DNA of 64,000 nt from Fluoribacter gormanii (GCF_900156395.1 NZ_FTNL01000015.1:1-64000), one strand, 5' to 3'. Counted from the stretch's first letter, positions 18,528 to 27,598 are shown. Numbers and translations: made by a program. Notes: generated by a model from the sequence alone, not told the origin.

Positions 18528-19727
18528 TTAATTACAATTCTTTTCTTTTTTTATATTTTTTGCTGCGTTTAAAAATTCCTGTTCACTCATATCAAAAAGA
18601 GTTGCAGCATAATTTGGAGCAACTTTATTAAGATAAGCCCCCTCTTCCTGATATCCGTGAGTTTCCTGAAAACGTTTTTTTAACAAAGAATGCTTTTGTT
18701 TTATGGAATTAAGATTCAATGGAACGCTTTGATCAAGAGCAGCAATCAGTTTAGTGCGTATTACTGCCACATCAGAGCCAACATAGCTTTGAGCAATATC
18801 CTGTAAATAGCGTGTTTTACCTCCATATACACGCCATACCAAAGCCCTATCCTGTGAATTAAATGCATGAATTCCCGCTACTGCCTGAATCACCTCAGGC
18901 CCCGACACACCAATACGCCCTACTTCATTAATTACAAGATAATCCAAACAAGCAGAAATAATTCCCATACCACCAAAAGCACCATTTTTACCACAAACAA
19001 CACCGATAGTGGTTATTCCATGATGACGTGCTTCGAAAATAGCACGAATTATTTCTGAAATTGCTATTTCTCCTGCATTTGCCTCATGTAAACGCACACC
19101 ACCGCTATCAATAAGAAGGATCACTGCTTTAGCTTGGGTTCTTATTGCTGCTTTGAATAAACCAGTAAGTTTTGCCCCGTGAATTTCACCTACAGCCCCC
19201 CCCATGAAATCCTTTTGCTGAGCGGCAACAAGGACTTTATTTTTTTGTAACAATGCAGAACCGATGACGATTCCGTCATCTGCTTCACCAGGCAAATTTA
19301 AAGCAGCTAAATAAGGGCTATACAGCTTTTCATCGGTGAGCCACTCAATGAACGAATCCGCATCAAAAACAACCTGAATTCGTTCACGTGCATCAAGCTC
19401 TTCATAATTAGTCCCTTTTTTGCAATTACCCTGAAACTCATCCAATGCTTGGCTTAAACGTAATAAAACAACTGCAGGTGTTGCTCCATTATCATTGAGC
19501 GTAAATTGCAAACCAATGGGTTGATGTTGGCTGACAAAATCCCCAATAACCATTTTCCAAACTGGCTTATAATGTTCAATTGCAGTCTGGATCGTGAAAA
19601 TCGTTTCAGAATTCGTATTTTCCTCAATAATGACTTCCAGATTTCCGGAACCAACAACCCCACAAACCGTTTTTTTACCTCGCAACCGCTCTCCAGAAAG
19701 TGCAAAGCGAAACTCAATCATTTCCAT
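18528..19727 (-). CDS. Fused malonate decarboxylase ACP (delta) and beta subunit
   Basis: This 399-residue frame contains two Mdc subunits that are usually separate. Residues 1 to about 95 match the delta/ACP subunit MdcC: the CGVVGSGNLEVII segment carries Ser27 at the position where the phosphoribosyl-dephospho-CoA group is attached, and NDNGATPAVVLLRLSQAL is the conserved C-terminal part. Residues from about 105 match the beta subunit MdcD: LDARERIQVVFD, KDFMGGAVGEIHGAKLTG and the oxyanion region GAFGGMGIISACLDYLV. The join is a short linker with no stop or frameshift. It follows mdcA by 10 bases. Operon order is therefore A, C-D, E, G, B. Confidence 0.88.
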   Translation of the reverse strand: MEMIEFRFALSGERLRGKKTVCGVVGSGNLEVIIEENTNSETIFTIQTAIEHYKPVWKMVIGDFVSQHQPIGLQFTLNDNGATPAVVLLRLSQALDEFQGNCKKGTNYEELDARERIQVVFDADSFIEWLTDEKLYSPYLAALNLPGEADDGIVIGSALLQKNKVLVAAQQKDFMGGAVGEIHGAKLTGLFKAAIRTQAKAVILLIDSGGVRLHEANAGEIAISEIIRAIFEARHHGITTIGVVCGKNGAFGGMGIISACLDYLVINEVGRIGVSGPEVIQAVAGIHAFNSQDRALVWRVYGGKTRYLQDIAQSYVGSDVAVIRTKLIAALDQSVPLNLNSIKQKHSLLKKRFQETHGYQEEGAYLNKVAPNYAATLFDMSEQEFLNAAKNIKKEKNCN

Positions 19728-19737
19728 ATTCTTTGTC

Positions 19738-21381
19738 CTACCAATTTCTAAATTTTACAGGCGGTTCATATAGACCCTGAGAACAATCAACAAGATCACG
19801 AATTGACTTGGCGGCCAATAAATCTCGAGTTGCATCGGAAGTTTTAATTCCTAAATCTTCAGGACGTTTAATCACTCCTCGCTGACGCAACTCCTCAACT
19901 TTTTTCCTGTCACGCATTATTCCGATCTCAGTATATCCTGCGATGCCACGAATCGCTTGCTCACGCTCTTCAAGATTGCGACACATCAAGAGATTAGCAA
20001 TACCCTCTTCAGTTACTACATGACTAACATCGTCTCCATAAATCATCACTGCGGGTAAATCAGCATTCATTGATTTTTGCAATGCCCAGGCATCTAGTTT
20101 TTCCACAAATGTAGGTTTTGTTGGACTCTGGAATGTTTCTACCATTTGAATCACCAATTTTCTTCCTCGCGGCATTTTTGTCGCCAGGGCATCACTTCGT
20201 TCTTGTCCTGCTTTCAACCAAGCATATGAAGAATGACGTCGTCCAGGCGCATCACAGCCCATATTGGGAGCTCCACCAAAACCCGCGATACGGTCTTCAA
20301 CAGCTGTAGAGCTATTTCCCTCAAGGTCCATCTGCAACGTCGCTCCGATGAACACATCACAGGCATAATGCCCAGCCAACTGGCCTAACATCCGATTCGA
20401 ACGCAAACATCCTTCCTTACCTGTAAAAAAGATATCTGGACGAGCTGCCGCATACCGATTCATACCCACTTCGCCCCCAAATGGATAAATTGTTTTCACA
20501 AATCCGGCTTCAATCGCAGGTATTAAAGTAGGCAAAGGATTAACAACCCAATGCTGGCATATTTTTCCCTTTAAACCTAATGATGCAGCATAGGTAGGCA
20601 ACAGGAGTTCAATGGCACAGGTATTAAAACCTACGCCATGATTTAATCTATTCACTTGATAAGGGGCGTATATCCCTTTGATCACCATCATGGCCATTAA
20701 TATCTTCACTTCATCTATTTGTGCGGGATCACGGGTAAAGAGTGGTTCGATATAAGATGTTTCTGGACCTTGGACAATAACATCAACCCAATCCCCAGGA
20801 ATATCAACTCGCGGTAACTGTTCTACCACTTCATTGACTTGTACAATGACTATGCCATTTTTAAAGTTTGTCGCTTCGATAAGAGCAGGCGTTTCTTCTG
20901 TATTTGCTCCGGTAAATAAATTACCCTGTTTATCTGCTTTATCCGCCATCAACAAACAAACATTAGGTGTCAAATCAGCAACCAATCGACCAAATAATTC
21001 ATTATACGTATGAATATTTCCTATCTCGATTTTTTTATTCTTTACCATATCTGCCAGACGAATTGATTGTGGGCCTGAATAGGCAAAATCAATCCGGTTC
21101 GCTATTCCTTTTTCAAAAATATCGAGATGTTCGGACAAGGCAATAGCGGATTGAATCATATGTAAATGATTTACCTTGGCAGGATTTAACTGAGCCAATG
21201 CTGCAGCCAAAAAATTGGCTTGCTTTTGGTTATCTCCTTCGATGCATACTCGGTCACCTGAGTGAATGAGCAAAGAAAGTACGGCAACTATGTCAGATGC
21301 CTCAACAAATGTGTTGTTTTTAAGAAAAGGTTTTATTTTGGACAGACGCTTTAAATATTCTTTTTTATTCTGGTCCCACAT
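19738..21381 (-). CDS. mdcA: Malonate decarboxylase alpha subunit (acetyl-S-ACP:malonate ACP transferase)
   Basis: The 547-residue protein exchanges acetate for malonate on the ACP prosthetic group, the first step of the decarboxylase cycle. It is a coenzyme A transferase-type subunit. MdcA-typical segments are IHSGDRVCIEGDNQKQA, YSGPQSIRLADMVK, MADKADKQGNLFTGANTEETP, GFGGAPNMGCDAPGRRHSSYAW and YGDDVSHVVTEEGIANLL. Length is normal. AGGAAG lies just before the ATG. It is the first gene of the operon and lies 80 bases after the NDH-2-type gene on the same strand, so it may have its own promoter there. Confidence 0.94.
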   Translation of the reverse strand: MWDQNKKEYLKRLSKIKPFLKNNTFVEASDIVAVLSLLIHSGDRVCIEGDNQKQANFLAAALAQLNPAKVNHLHMIQSAIALSEHLDIFEKGIANRIDFAYSGPQSIRLADMVKNKKIEIGNIHTYNELFGRLVADLTPNVCLLMADKADKQGNLFTGANTEETPALIEATNFKNGIVIVQVNEVVEQLPRVDIPGDWVDVIVQGPETSYIEPLFTRDPAQIDEVKILMAMMVIKGIYAPYQVNRLNHGVGFNTCAIELLLPTYAASLGLKGKICQHWVVNPLPTLIPAIEAGFVKTIYPFGGEVGMNRYAAARPDIFFTGKEGCLRSNRMLGQLAGHYACDVFIGATLQMDLEGNSSTAVEDRIAGFGGAPNMGCDAPGRRHSSYAWLKAGQERSDALATKMPRGRKLVIQMVETFQSPTKPTFVEKLDAWALQKSMNADLPAVMIYGDDVSHVVTEEGIANLLMCRNLEEREQAIRGIAGYTEIGIMRDRKKVEELRQRGVIKRPEDLGIKTSDATRDLLAAKSIRDLVDCSQGLYEPPVKFRNW

Positions 21382-21461
21382 TGTGCTTCCTGCGTTATTA
21401 TTTTTGAATATATATCCAAGAGACTCCTAAAACCTTGCATTTCGGAGTTTCTTAGGTATAG

Positions 21462-22760
21462 CTAGTGCAATTTAAGCCGCGGTTTTACTCTGCGGCTTAA
21501 CACATTCGACAGAGTAAGCAAAAAAACACGCCACCCGCCATATAATGCCATTTGATGTTGTTTATATAAAGATAAGTAGAATAAGCGTGCCAACTTACCT
21601 TCTATCATGAATCGCTTAGTAATTTTACCCATTAAATTACCAATCACATGATGACTTAAAGTAACTAAAGAACCATGATCATGATAATGATATACAGGTA
21701 AAGGCTTACCATCCAAATATTTATCCAAATTTTTATATAAAAAACTTGCTTGCTGGTGTGCTGCTTGTGCACGTGGTGGAACCGTTTTATCTGAGTTGGT
21801 TTGTGGACAACTGGCACAATCACCTAGAGCAAAAATAGAATCATCCAGAGTTGTTTGTAAGGTTTGCTTCACTAACAATTGATTGATGTGATTCACCTCC
21901 AAACCATCCAGCTGCCTCAAAAAGTCCGGGGCTTTAATACCAGCAGTCCAGACAACAAGATCGGCAGGAATAAATTGTGTCGATTTTGTATGTAAACCAC
22001 GTTCTGAGACTTTATCAACTTGTTCATTGACACAGATTGTTACTCCCATGCGAGTTAATTCCGCAGATACTTTTTCAGATAATTCTTCTGGAAGCGCAGT
22101 CAATAATCGGCTTGCGGCTTCAATCAGGGTAAACGAAATGATTTCAGGTTGAATACCAATACCATAATTTATAATTTCATGAATTGTGTTATTTAATTCT
22201 GCGATTAATTCAATCCCTGTTGCACCACCGCCCACCACTACGAGATTAAATTGACCTTGCCGTGACTGCTGGGAAAGACGCATAAACCGGTTTAATAATT
22301 CGCGATGAAAATAGGCCGCTTGCTGTATGTTATCTAAAAACAAACAATGTTCACGTACCCCAGGAATACCGAAATCATTAGCGACACTTCCCACCGCAAT
22401 AATTAAAATATCGTATGAAACAGCTCGTTTTGGCAGAACCTCTTGTTCGTGACTGTAAAATGGGGACAAATAAATTTCTTTTTTACTTCGATTTAAACCT
22501 TCAAGAGCTCCTAAAACAAAATGAAAATGATGTGTTGCTGCATAAGCAAGATAGTCAATCTCATTTTCATTGGTAAACAAGCTACCTGCAGCCACCTCAT
22601 GTAATAAGGGTTTCCAAATATGAGTCGGGGAACAATCCACTAAAGTAATGGCTGCTTTACCTTCTTTCCCATATTTATTTCCAAACAGTGCAGCCAGCTC
22701 CATTCCCCCTGCACCACCGCCGACAATAACTATGTTGGGTACATGAATTTTATTTGGCAT
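21462..22760 (-). CDS. NDH-2-type NAD(P)H dehydrogenase (FAD-dependent)
   Basis: The 432-residue flavoprotein has two dinucleotide-binding folds, with VGGGAGGMELAALFG near residue 12 for FAD and VVGGGATGIELIAEL near 175 for NAD(P)H. A C-terminal FAD contact IFALGDCASCPQ and the membrane-associated C-terminal region (LYKQHQMALYGGWRVFLLTLSNVLSRRVKPRLKLH) follow. This is the single-subunit, non-proton-pumping NADH:quinone oxidoreductase pattern. The last codons form a strong hairpin (21472-21500). The gene lies directly upstream of mdcA, and whether they are co-transcribed is open. Confidence 0.87.
   Translation of the reverse strand: MPNKIHVPNIVIVGGGAGGMELAALFGNKYGKEGKAAITLVDCSPTHIWKPLLHEVAAGSLFTNENEIDYLAYAATHHFHFVLGALEGLNRSKKEIYLSPFYSHEQEVLPKRAVSYDILIIAVGSVANDFGIPGVREHCLFLDNIQQAAYFHRELLNRFMRLSQQSRQGQFNLVVVGGGATGIELIAELNNTIHEIINYGIGIQPEIISFTLIEAASRLLTALPEELSEKVSAELTRMGVTICVNEQVDKVSERGLHTKSTQFIPADLVVWTAGIKAPDFLRQLDGLEVNHINQLLVKQTLQTTLDDSIFALGDCASCPQTNSDKTVPPRAQAAHQQASFLYKNLDKYLDGKPLPVYHYHDHGSLVTLSHHVIGNLMGKITKRFMIEGKLARLFYLSLYKQHQMALYGGWRVFLLTLSNVLSRRVKPRLKLH
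21472..21500. terminator. Hairpin overlapping the 3' end of the NDH-2 gene
   Basis: TTAAGCCGC (21472-21480) pairs with GCGGCTTAA (21492-21500) within the last coding bases of the dehydrogenase gene. A second, weaker ACTCC/GGAGT hairpin lies at about 21423-21450. Together they may attenuate read-through into mdcA. There is no strong T run. Confidence 0.35.
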
Positions 22761-23060
22761 AAAAATTCTTCCGCAGAATAAATTGTTATTATAGTAGGTT
22801 CTGCTGATAATTTATTTTATACATCCCATAGCGCAAGGACCCTAAGACAAATTGTTTAAAATCCTACTATATAGTTTCATACTAATGAGTTGCTTATGAT
22901 AAGTAAACATGCTGCTCCCCCATTCATCACCAATAATAATTTTTTAAATCCATTCATATTAAAGACAGAAGTGGAAAACTTCAGGACTAATCACTACTGA
23001 CAAAAACTGTCAACGCTATCATTTAAACTCAAATCTCTGTTCAATTTAGGAGAGTTTTTT
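22761..23060. other. 300-base divergent intergenic region
   Basis: This region lies between the divergent NDH-2-type and VOC genes. It is AT-rich and carries the ribosome binding site AGGAGAG of the VOC gene. No ORF, repeat or strong hairpin was noticed. Promoters are expected but could not be assigned. Confidence 0.35.
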
Positions 23061-23447
23061 ATGAACTTTGATCCAAATTTAATAATCTTTTATGTTGATA
23101 ATCCTCTGGTTAGTGCGCCTTTTTATGAGCGTTTACTCAAGAGTCAACCTATTAAATCATCGTCTACGTTTGTTATGTTTTTATTAAAATCAGGCGTGCG
23201 CCTGGGCTTATGGTCAAAGCACTCTGTTGAGCCCCCCGCAACAGTACTTGGTGGTGCTAATGAACTTTCACTACAAGTGCAAGATGACCATATAGTTGAC
23301 GAACTTCACTCACTTTGGCAACACGAGGGAATCCAGATTGCCCAACCCCCTACGATGATGGATTTTGGCTATACCTTTGTCGCACTTGATCCCGACAATC
23401 ACCGCCTTCGAATTTTCTCATTGAAGCTCAAAAACAGTGCCTTATAA
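23061..23447 (+). CDS. VOC (glyoxalase/bleomycin-resistance fold) protein, EhpR-like
   Basis: The 128-residue protein has the paired beta-alpha-beta-beta-beta modules of the vicinal oxygen chelate superfamily: NLIIFYVDNPLVSAPFYERLL in the first half, and LSLQVQDDHIVDELHSLWQHEG with GYTFVALDPDNHRLRIFSL in the second. It resembles the phenazine-antibiotic-binding EhpR group, whose members have few metal ligands. No complete set of metal-binding residues is evident, so binding rather than catalysis is more likely. It is a single-gene unit with a strong AGGAGAG ribosome binding site. Confidence 0.78.
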   Translation: MNFDPNLIIFYVDNPLVSAPFYERLLKSQPIKSSSTFVMFLLKSGVRLGLWSKHSVEPPATVLGGANELSLQVQDDHIVDELHSLWQHEGIQIAQPPTMMDFGYTFVALDPDNHRLRIFSLKLKNSAL

Positions 23448-23505
23448 TTCGAGCCTTAAGATAATTAGTTTTTTACTTACTCCAGGGCTTTATTCAAAAT
23501 TAGAG

Positions 23506-23524
23506 CTCCCTTCGCCAAAGGGAG
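23506..23524. terminator. Hairpin in convergent junction (VOC / ankyrin)
   Basis: CTCCCTT (23506-23512) pairs with AAGGGAG (23518-23524) across a five-base loop. It lies in the 309-base convergent stretch 23448-23756, where I see no convincing gene. A 73-codon frame there lacks a ribosome binding site. No T run follows. Confidence 0.35.
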
Positions 23525-23756
23525 ACCTAAAAGAGGTCTGCAATAAAGTCATAGGGTCAATTTATTATGAGACGCCAAGGATATTATTGGTTACATGCAT
23601 TCAGGCAGAAGTAAAAAAATTATTCGAACCTCAGCTCTTGGCATTGAGCCCTCGATGAGCTTCCGCTACTAGTGTGAGTGTTGCTTTTTATCTGCTGACC
23701 AACAAGCCTTCAGGATTTTAATTCATATCCATATTTAGCACTGGTTATTATTTAGA

Positions 23757-24074
23757 TCATCTCTTCATATAACTCTGAGTAGTATGCTCATTTATAAAAT
23801 CGATCATTTTTTCATTTTTATTATGTTCAGCCCAATCCATAGGGGTTTGATTTAAACCATCGCTAAGTTTTAAATCGGCTCCTTTTCCGACTAAATACTC
23901 TAATATTTCCAGATCATTACGCTTGGCAGCAAGCAAGGCAGGAGTCATCCCATATTTATTTTGGGCATTCACATTTCCATCATACTCATTTAAAATTATC
24001 TGAACCTGTTCCAAATCTCCATCTAAAACAGCCTCGCACAAACTTTCATCCATCAAATTAAATTTAGTTCGCAT
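23757..24074 (-). CDS. Small ankyrin-repeat protein
   Basis: The 105-residue protein is made of about three ankyrin repeats: ESLCEAVLDGDLEQVQIILNE; NVNAQNKYGMTPALLAAKRNDLEILEYLVGKGADL, with the consensus G-x-T-P-x-x-x-A and L-x-x-x-G-A-D; and a final LSDGLNQTPMDWAEHNKNEKMIDFIN. Ankyrin repeats bind proteins and do not show a function by themselves. AGGAG lies upstream of the ATG. It follows the 563-residue unknown gene by 49 bases on the same strand, so the two are probably co-transcribed. It could be a secreted effector, a partner or an immunity-like protein for that neighbour. Confidence 0.85.
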   Translation of the reverse strand: MRTKFNLMDESLCEAVLDGDLEQVQIILNEYDGNVNAQNKYGMTPALLAAKRNDLEILEYLVGKGADLKLSDGLNQTPMDWAEHNKNEKMIDFINEHTTQSYMKR

Positions 24075-24123
24075 GAATTAATCTCCTGTACTATTAAGTC
24101 TGATCTGGTCTTTGTTCCTGAGT

Positions 24124-25815
24124 CTATTGAAACCCTTTCTTGGGGCTATTGTAAGATACCATACCATATTGTTCGTCCCAAGCCTCCTGAGCAGTCTTAG
24201 ACTCGTTCTTAATCCCTTCCAAGTTTTCTTTAGACAGCGTTTTGAAAAAACCCAATGCCTGTTGACGTTCCCTCTTAGGTAAACTATCTACTGATTGTGC
24301 AATGAGTTTCAAGGTTTCCTTGGTCATCAAGTGTTCAAATGGTCTGGGAGAAGGAAAAAATGAAAAGGCAGTCACTCCTGTCAAATTAGGCGCTATTTCT
24401 TGCAGAAAACCAGGTAATACCTCAACTTTAAGTTTTCTCTGATATCTCTCTTCCGGTTCAATCGGTAACAAGGCATTACGTACAGGATTTTCATGCAATT
24501 CTTTGACGATGCAACCAAACAATTCAGCACACAATCTATTACCCGCGTCTGTATCAGGAATCAGCTTTGACAATGCTTTCAATGCGCGTTTTCCCGTTAT
24601 TAAATGTCCTGCCTCATACTCTTGTTTCACGGCATTGTAATAACGAGCAAAAATCTCCATGCATAATGGAGTATCTTGTTTACTTACGAATATATTCCGG
24701 GCATGTTCCGCCATCTTAACAAAATCTTGTGTTTGGTGTACATATTTGTATCTTTCTTCTTCCGCATGCCAGCTCGGTATGTTTGTATATACCCTGATTA
24801 AACTTTTAAAATGATAATATCCATATTTAACACCATTGATTTCAACCTCCATGGCTGGCTTTTTCTCACCATCAGATTTAGTTAGCCCACCAGTTAACTC
24901 AAGAACCTCCGGCTTAGGTGGAGGCATCCCCACACGCCAACTTTCTCGTTGACAAGCAATAACAAGTGGCATCAATTTATATCGATAATCCTCTAAAATT
25001 GCTGGATAGAAATCAAAAGTTTTATCATTTTTATACTTATCATCTATTCTCACTCTATAGGTGAGGCCATGCTGGCTCATACCCTCACAAAAAGCAATAT
25101 CGTATACTCCATTACACCGTTCGTCTTTATGCCATGGATCAGAATCGTATTCAGTGCAGTAATCTACTAAAGTTTTTGCTAAAATTCCTGGTAACTTACT
25201 CTCAGAACCGGTGAATACTAATTTATTATGCGCAGAAACATAAACTTCAGAGCACCTACTGCTATTAAAGGCATCGGTATCGGAGTGAAAAGTTAACTCA
25301 TACAGTTTATCAAAATTATTATTTGCCCATGTGACATTCGAGTCAGTCTGTAAGCAAGGCCTGCCCTGGTTGTCTATAATCGTACGTGTTTTAACAATAT
25401 CAGCAACACTTCCCATCGCCTTACAATTTCTTAAAAATTTAAGCTCCGCATCACTGACGTTAGATCTGAGAAAATCCTTTATCAAGATGTCATTTCCATA
25501 AAATTTTTGGGCATCCTGAATCATTTTCTCTTTTGCGGCTATATAGTTTGGTGAATTATAATCTTCTTTCTTATCCCAATCAGGAATAAGAAACAGTGTG
25601 ATTTCAAACTTGGGTGGTATTTCTCCCCTTTTTTTTGCAGCGCTTTCAAGACCTTCTTTTAAACGAACTACGTCTTGTCTATTTCCCGCGCTTAAAATAC
25701 CCGTGTTATATCCTGGTGGTGAATCTGTTCGCTTTGAGTAAAAAGTAATTGCGACGACTGGTGATTCTTTTTTGGCTACAATCTGTACACTTGATTGATC
25801 AGTTTTATTAAGCAT
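24124..25815 (-). CDS. Uncharacterised 563-aa soluble protein, candidate secreted effector
   Basis: I do not recognise a family. The protein is soluble, with no signal peptide or membrane helix. The region from about 150 to 205 (LQTDSNVTW, then LYELTFHSDTDAFN, then VYVSAHNKLVFTG) has a D-x-D pair at 179-181 between predicted strands, loosely like a nucleotide-sugar transferase metal site. This is a weak lead. The C-terminal 200 residues are mostly helical and charged. The tail ends in YNSPKKGFQ. Size, solubility, solitary location and the following ankyrin gene resemble Legionella Dot/Icm substrates, which is an inference. A pseudo-translation error is unlikely: the frame is long and intact. 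Confidence 0.65.
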   Translation of the reverse strand: MLNKTDQSSVQIVAKKESPVVAITFYSKRTDSPPGYNTGILSAGNRQDVVRLKEGLESAAKKRGEIPPKFEITLFLIPDWDKKEDYNSPNYIAAKEKMIQDAQKFYGNDILIKDFLRSNVSDAELKFLRNCKAMGSVADIVKTRTIIDNQGRPCLQTDSNVTWANNNFDKLYELTFHSDTDAFNSSRCSEVYVSAHNKLVFTGSESKLPGILAKTLVDYCTEYDSDPWHKDERCNGVYDIAFCEGMSQHGLTYRVRIDDKYKNDKTFDFYPAILEDYRYKLMPLVIACQRESWRVGMPPPKPEVLELTGGLTKSDGEKKPAMEVEINGVKYGYYHFKSLIRVYTNIPSWHAEEERYKYVHQTQDFVKMAEHARNIFVSKQDTPLCMEIFARYYNAVKQEYEAGHLITGKRALKALSKLIPDTDAGNRLCAELFGCIVKELHENPVRNALLPIEPEERYQRKLKVEVLPGFLQEIAPNLTGVTAFSFFPSPRPFEHLMTKETLKLIAQSVDSLPKRERQQALGFFKTLSKENLEGIKNESKTAQEAWDEQYGMVSYNSPKKGFQ

Positions 25816-26223
25816 ATCTCATTCCTAAAATGAAGGTGCTCATGTGTAATAAGTATAGCCAAAAAAGATTAAAATTTACTCATTTTGCAATTTAAAATTT
25901 CATTCCAAGAAAATTAAAAGTGCGAAACAAATCTTTAACTGCTTTTTTTAATGAATTGATTCCAGAATATTTAGATGTATGAACGGAACAAGTGATTAAA
26001 AATCATCATCGCTAAGTATCGAACACGTTGCAACATGTTTTGCATGATAAAAGCAGTATGATGTAATTGGATTAAAAATTGAAAATTGTATAGAAACCGA
26101 TCAAACCAATAACTAAAATGTATTTGGACCCACTTTTCAACTGGATGGAGCGAAACCCAGATCTTGTTTCTGGATCAACATTCCTGAGTTTCACTTTAGA
26201 CCCCGGAGATCAATAAGTCTGAA
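25816..26223. other. 408-base intergenic region with degenerate palindrome
   Basis: The region lies between Hsp20 (its 3' side) and the 563-aa gene (its 5' side). CTGGATGGAGCGAAACCCAG at 26141-26160 is a decayed copy of the CCCGGGT element. CCAGA (26157-26161) and TCTGG (26169-26173) form a further small hairpin that could end the hsp20 transcript. I saw no gene in the remaining AT-rich DNA. Confidence 0.4.
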
Positions 26224-26664
26224 TTACTCCTCTACTGTAATATCAATTTTTTTCTCAACCGCCATATCCTTTTTAGGAATCGAAATTTCCAGTACACCGT
26301 GTCTGTATTTAGCGCTTATTTTTGTATCATCTACTGTTTGCGGCAAGCTAAAGCGACGATAAAATTGTCCTTGTGAACGCTCCATACGCGTGTACTCATT
26401 TTTGCTTTCAGTCTTCTCAAAGTGACGTACGCCACGAAGTGTTAAGATATTATGCTCCAAGGATATTTGTATGTCGTCCTTATTCACACCTGGAAGATCC
26501 GCAAGAACTAAAAAACGTTCCTTTTCTTCTTTAATATCGACAGGAGGTGTCCATGTACTCGTATCTACTATAGACGAGTCTGATTGTTGCCCTTTGAAAA
26601 AACCATCCAAAATCGAACCAATTTCATTGTATACAGGAAAATAATCACGTCTTACGATACTCAT
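26224..26664 (-). CDS. Small heat shock protein, Hsp20 family
   Basis: The 146-residue protein is an ATP-independent holdase chaperone of the alpha-crystallin family. The alpha-crystallin domain spans about 42-135: WTPPVDIKEEKERFLVLADLPGV, FYRRFSLPQ, and the hallmark A-x-x-x-x-G-V-L motif in KYRHGVLEISIPKK. The N-terminus MSIVRRDYFPVYNEIGSILDGFF is short. The C-terminal IDITV could serve as the I-x-I oligomerisation motif. AGGAGAG lies before the ATG. It is a single gene, divergent from the carbonic anhydrase. A heat-shock promoter is expected but was not identified. Confidence 0.93.
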   Translation of the reverse strand: MSIVRRDYFPVYNEIGSILDGFFKGQQSDSSIVDTSTWTPPVDIKEEKERFLVLADLPGVNKDDIQISLEHNILTLRGVRHFEKTESKNEYTRMERSQGQFYRRFSLPQTVDDTKISAKYRHGVLEISIPKKDMAVEKKIDITVEE

Positions 26665-26857
26665 AACTCTCTCCTAATGTTGTTTGTATATCTGAGAAAT
26701 AGAGGCGATTTTATAAAATTCAAGGGCCAGGAATATGATTATTTGTAATGAATCTTCGTGCGAAAAAGAATAAATTTTTTAAAAAAAGTATATGCGTTTT
26801 TAAGATTAAGCTATTATCAATGAAGGACGATTTCTAATTAAAAAACGGAGTATCCCC

Positions 26858-27598
26858 ATGCAGCATCTAACAAAAATTCTGGCCTTAACTTTTGGTTTGA
26901 CGTGCGCTTTCACAAGCTTTGCAAGTTCACCTGCCGCGGAAACGCCTATTTTAGGAAAAACATTAACCCAAGCAAAACAACAGAACATGACTCCCAAGCA
27001 AGCTCTGCAACGCTTGAAAGATGGAAACCAACGTTTTTTAAACAACACCCCTATACCCAGGGATTATTTAAAACAAGCACATCAATCTTCTTACGGACAA
27101 TACCCATTTGCAGTGGTTCTTAACTGTATGGATTCGCGCAGTGTTCCCGAGTTATTTTTTGACCAAGGCTTAGCGGATTTATTTACCTTGCGTGTGGCAG
27201 GAAATGTACTCAATGATGATATTCTGGGAAGCATGGAATTTGCGACTAAAGTAGCAGGCTCTCGACTTATCGTCGTCTTGGCACATACTTCCTGCGGTGC
27301 TGTAAGTGGCGCATGTAGTGGCGTTCAGCTCGGACATTTGAGTGATATTATTGATAAAATAAAGCCCGTGGTGCAAATGAGTATGCAAGAGCAAGGAACA
27401 AAAAATTGCTCTGATGCCAAGCTAATTGATGCAATTGCCAAAGCCAATGCCTTAAAAATTGTCAAGGAAATACAAGAAAGAAGTCCTATAATTAAAGATT
27501 TAATCAATAAAAAACAAGTAGGAATTGTAGCAGGATTACATGATATAAAAACAGGAAAAGTACAGTTCTTTGAAGAAAAGCGTTCTATCCCCAATTAA
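26858..27598 (+). CDS. Exported beta-class carbonic anhydrase
   Basis: The 246-residue protein starts with a signal peptide (MQHLTKILALTFGLTCAFTSFAS), so it should act in the periplasm. The beta-carbonic anhydrase core shows the zinc ligands Cys90 (in CMDSR, with the Asp92-Arg94 dyad), His143 and Cys146 (AHTSCGAVSG). These enzymes interconvert CO2 and bicarbonate. The C-terminal KVGIVAGLHDIKTGKVQFF-like strand is typical. Beta-class enzymes in bacteria are more often cytoplasmic, so export is the unusual feature. It is a single gene with its own promoter region, ending in a convergent dyad. Confidence 0.92.
   Translation: MQHLTKILALTFGLTCAFTSFASSPAAETPILGKTLTQAKQQNMTPKQALQRLKDGNQRFLNNTPIPRDYLKQAHQSSYGQYPFAVVLNCMDSRSVPELFFDQGLADLFTLRVAGNVLNDDILGSMEFATKVAGSRLIVVLAHTSCGAVSGACSGVQLGHLSDIIDKIKPVVQMSMQEQGTKNCSDAKLIDAIAKANALKIVKEIQERSPIIKDLINKKQVGIVAGLHDIKTGKVQFFEEKRSIPN

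Noticed and set aside
23437-23658. 73-codon plus-strand frame after the VOC gene
   Set aside because: It overlaps the VOC stop, lacks a ribosome binding site, and spans a hairpin. No protein pattern is visible.
23757-25815. Toxin-antitoxin pair (563-aa protein with ankyrin protein as immunity)
   Set aside because: Neither protein shows a toxin or antitoxin motif, and the sizes are atypical. Kept only as a general partner hypothesis.
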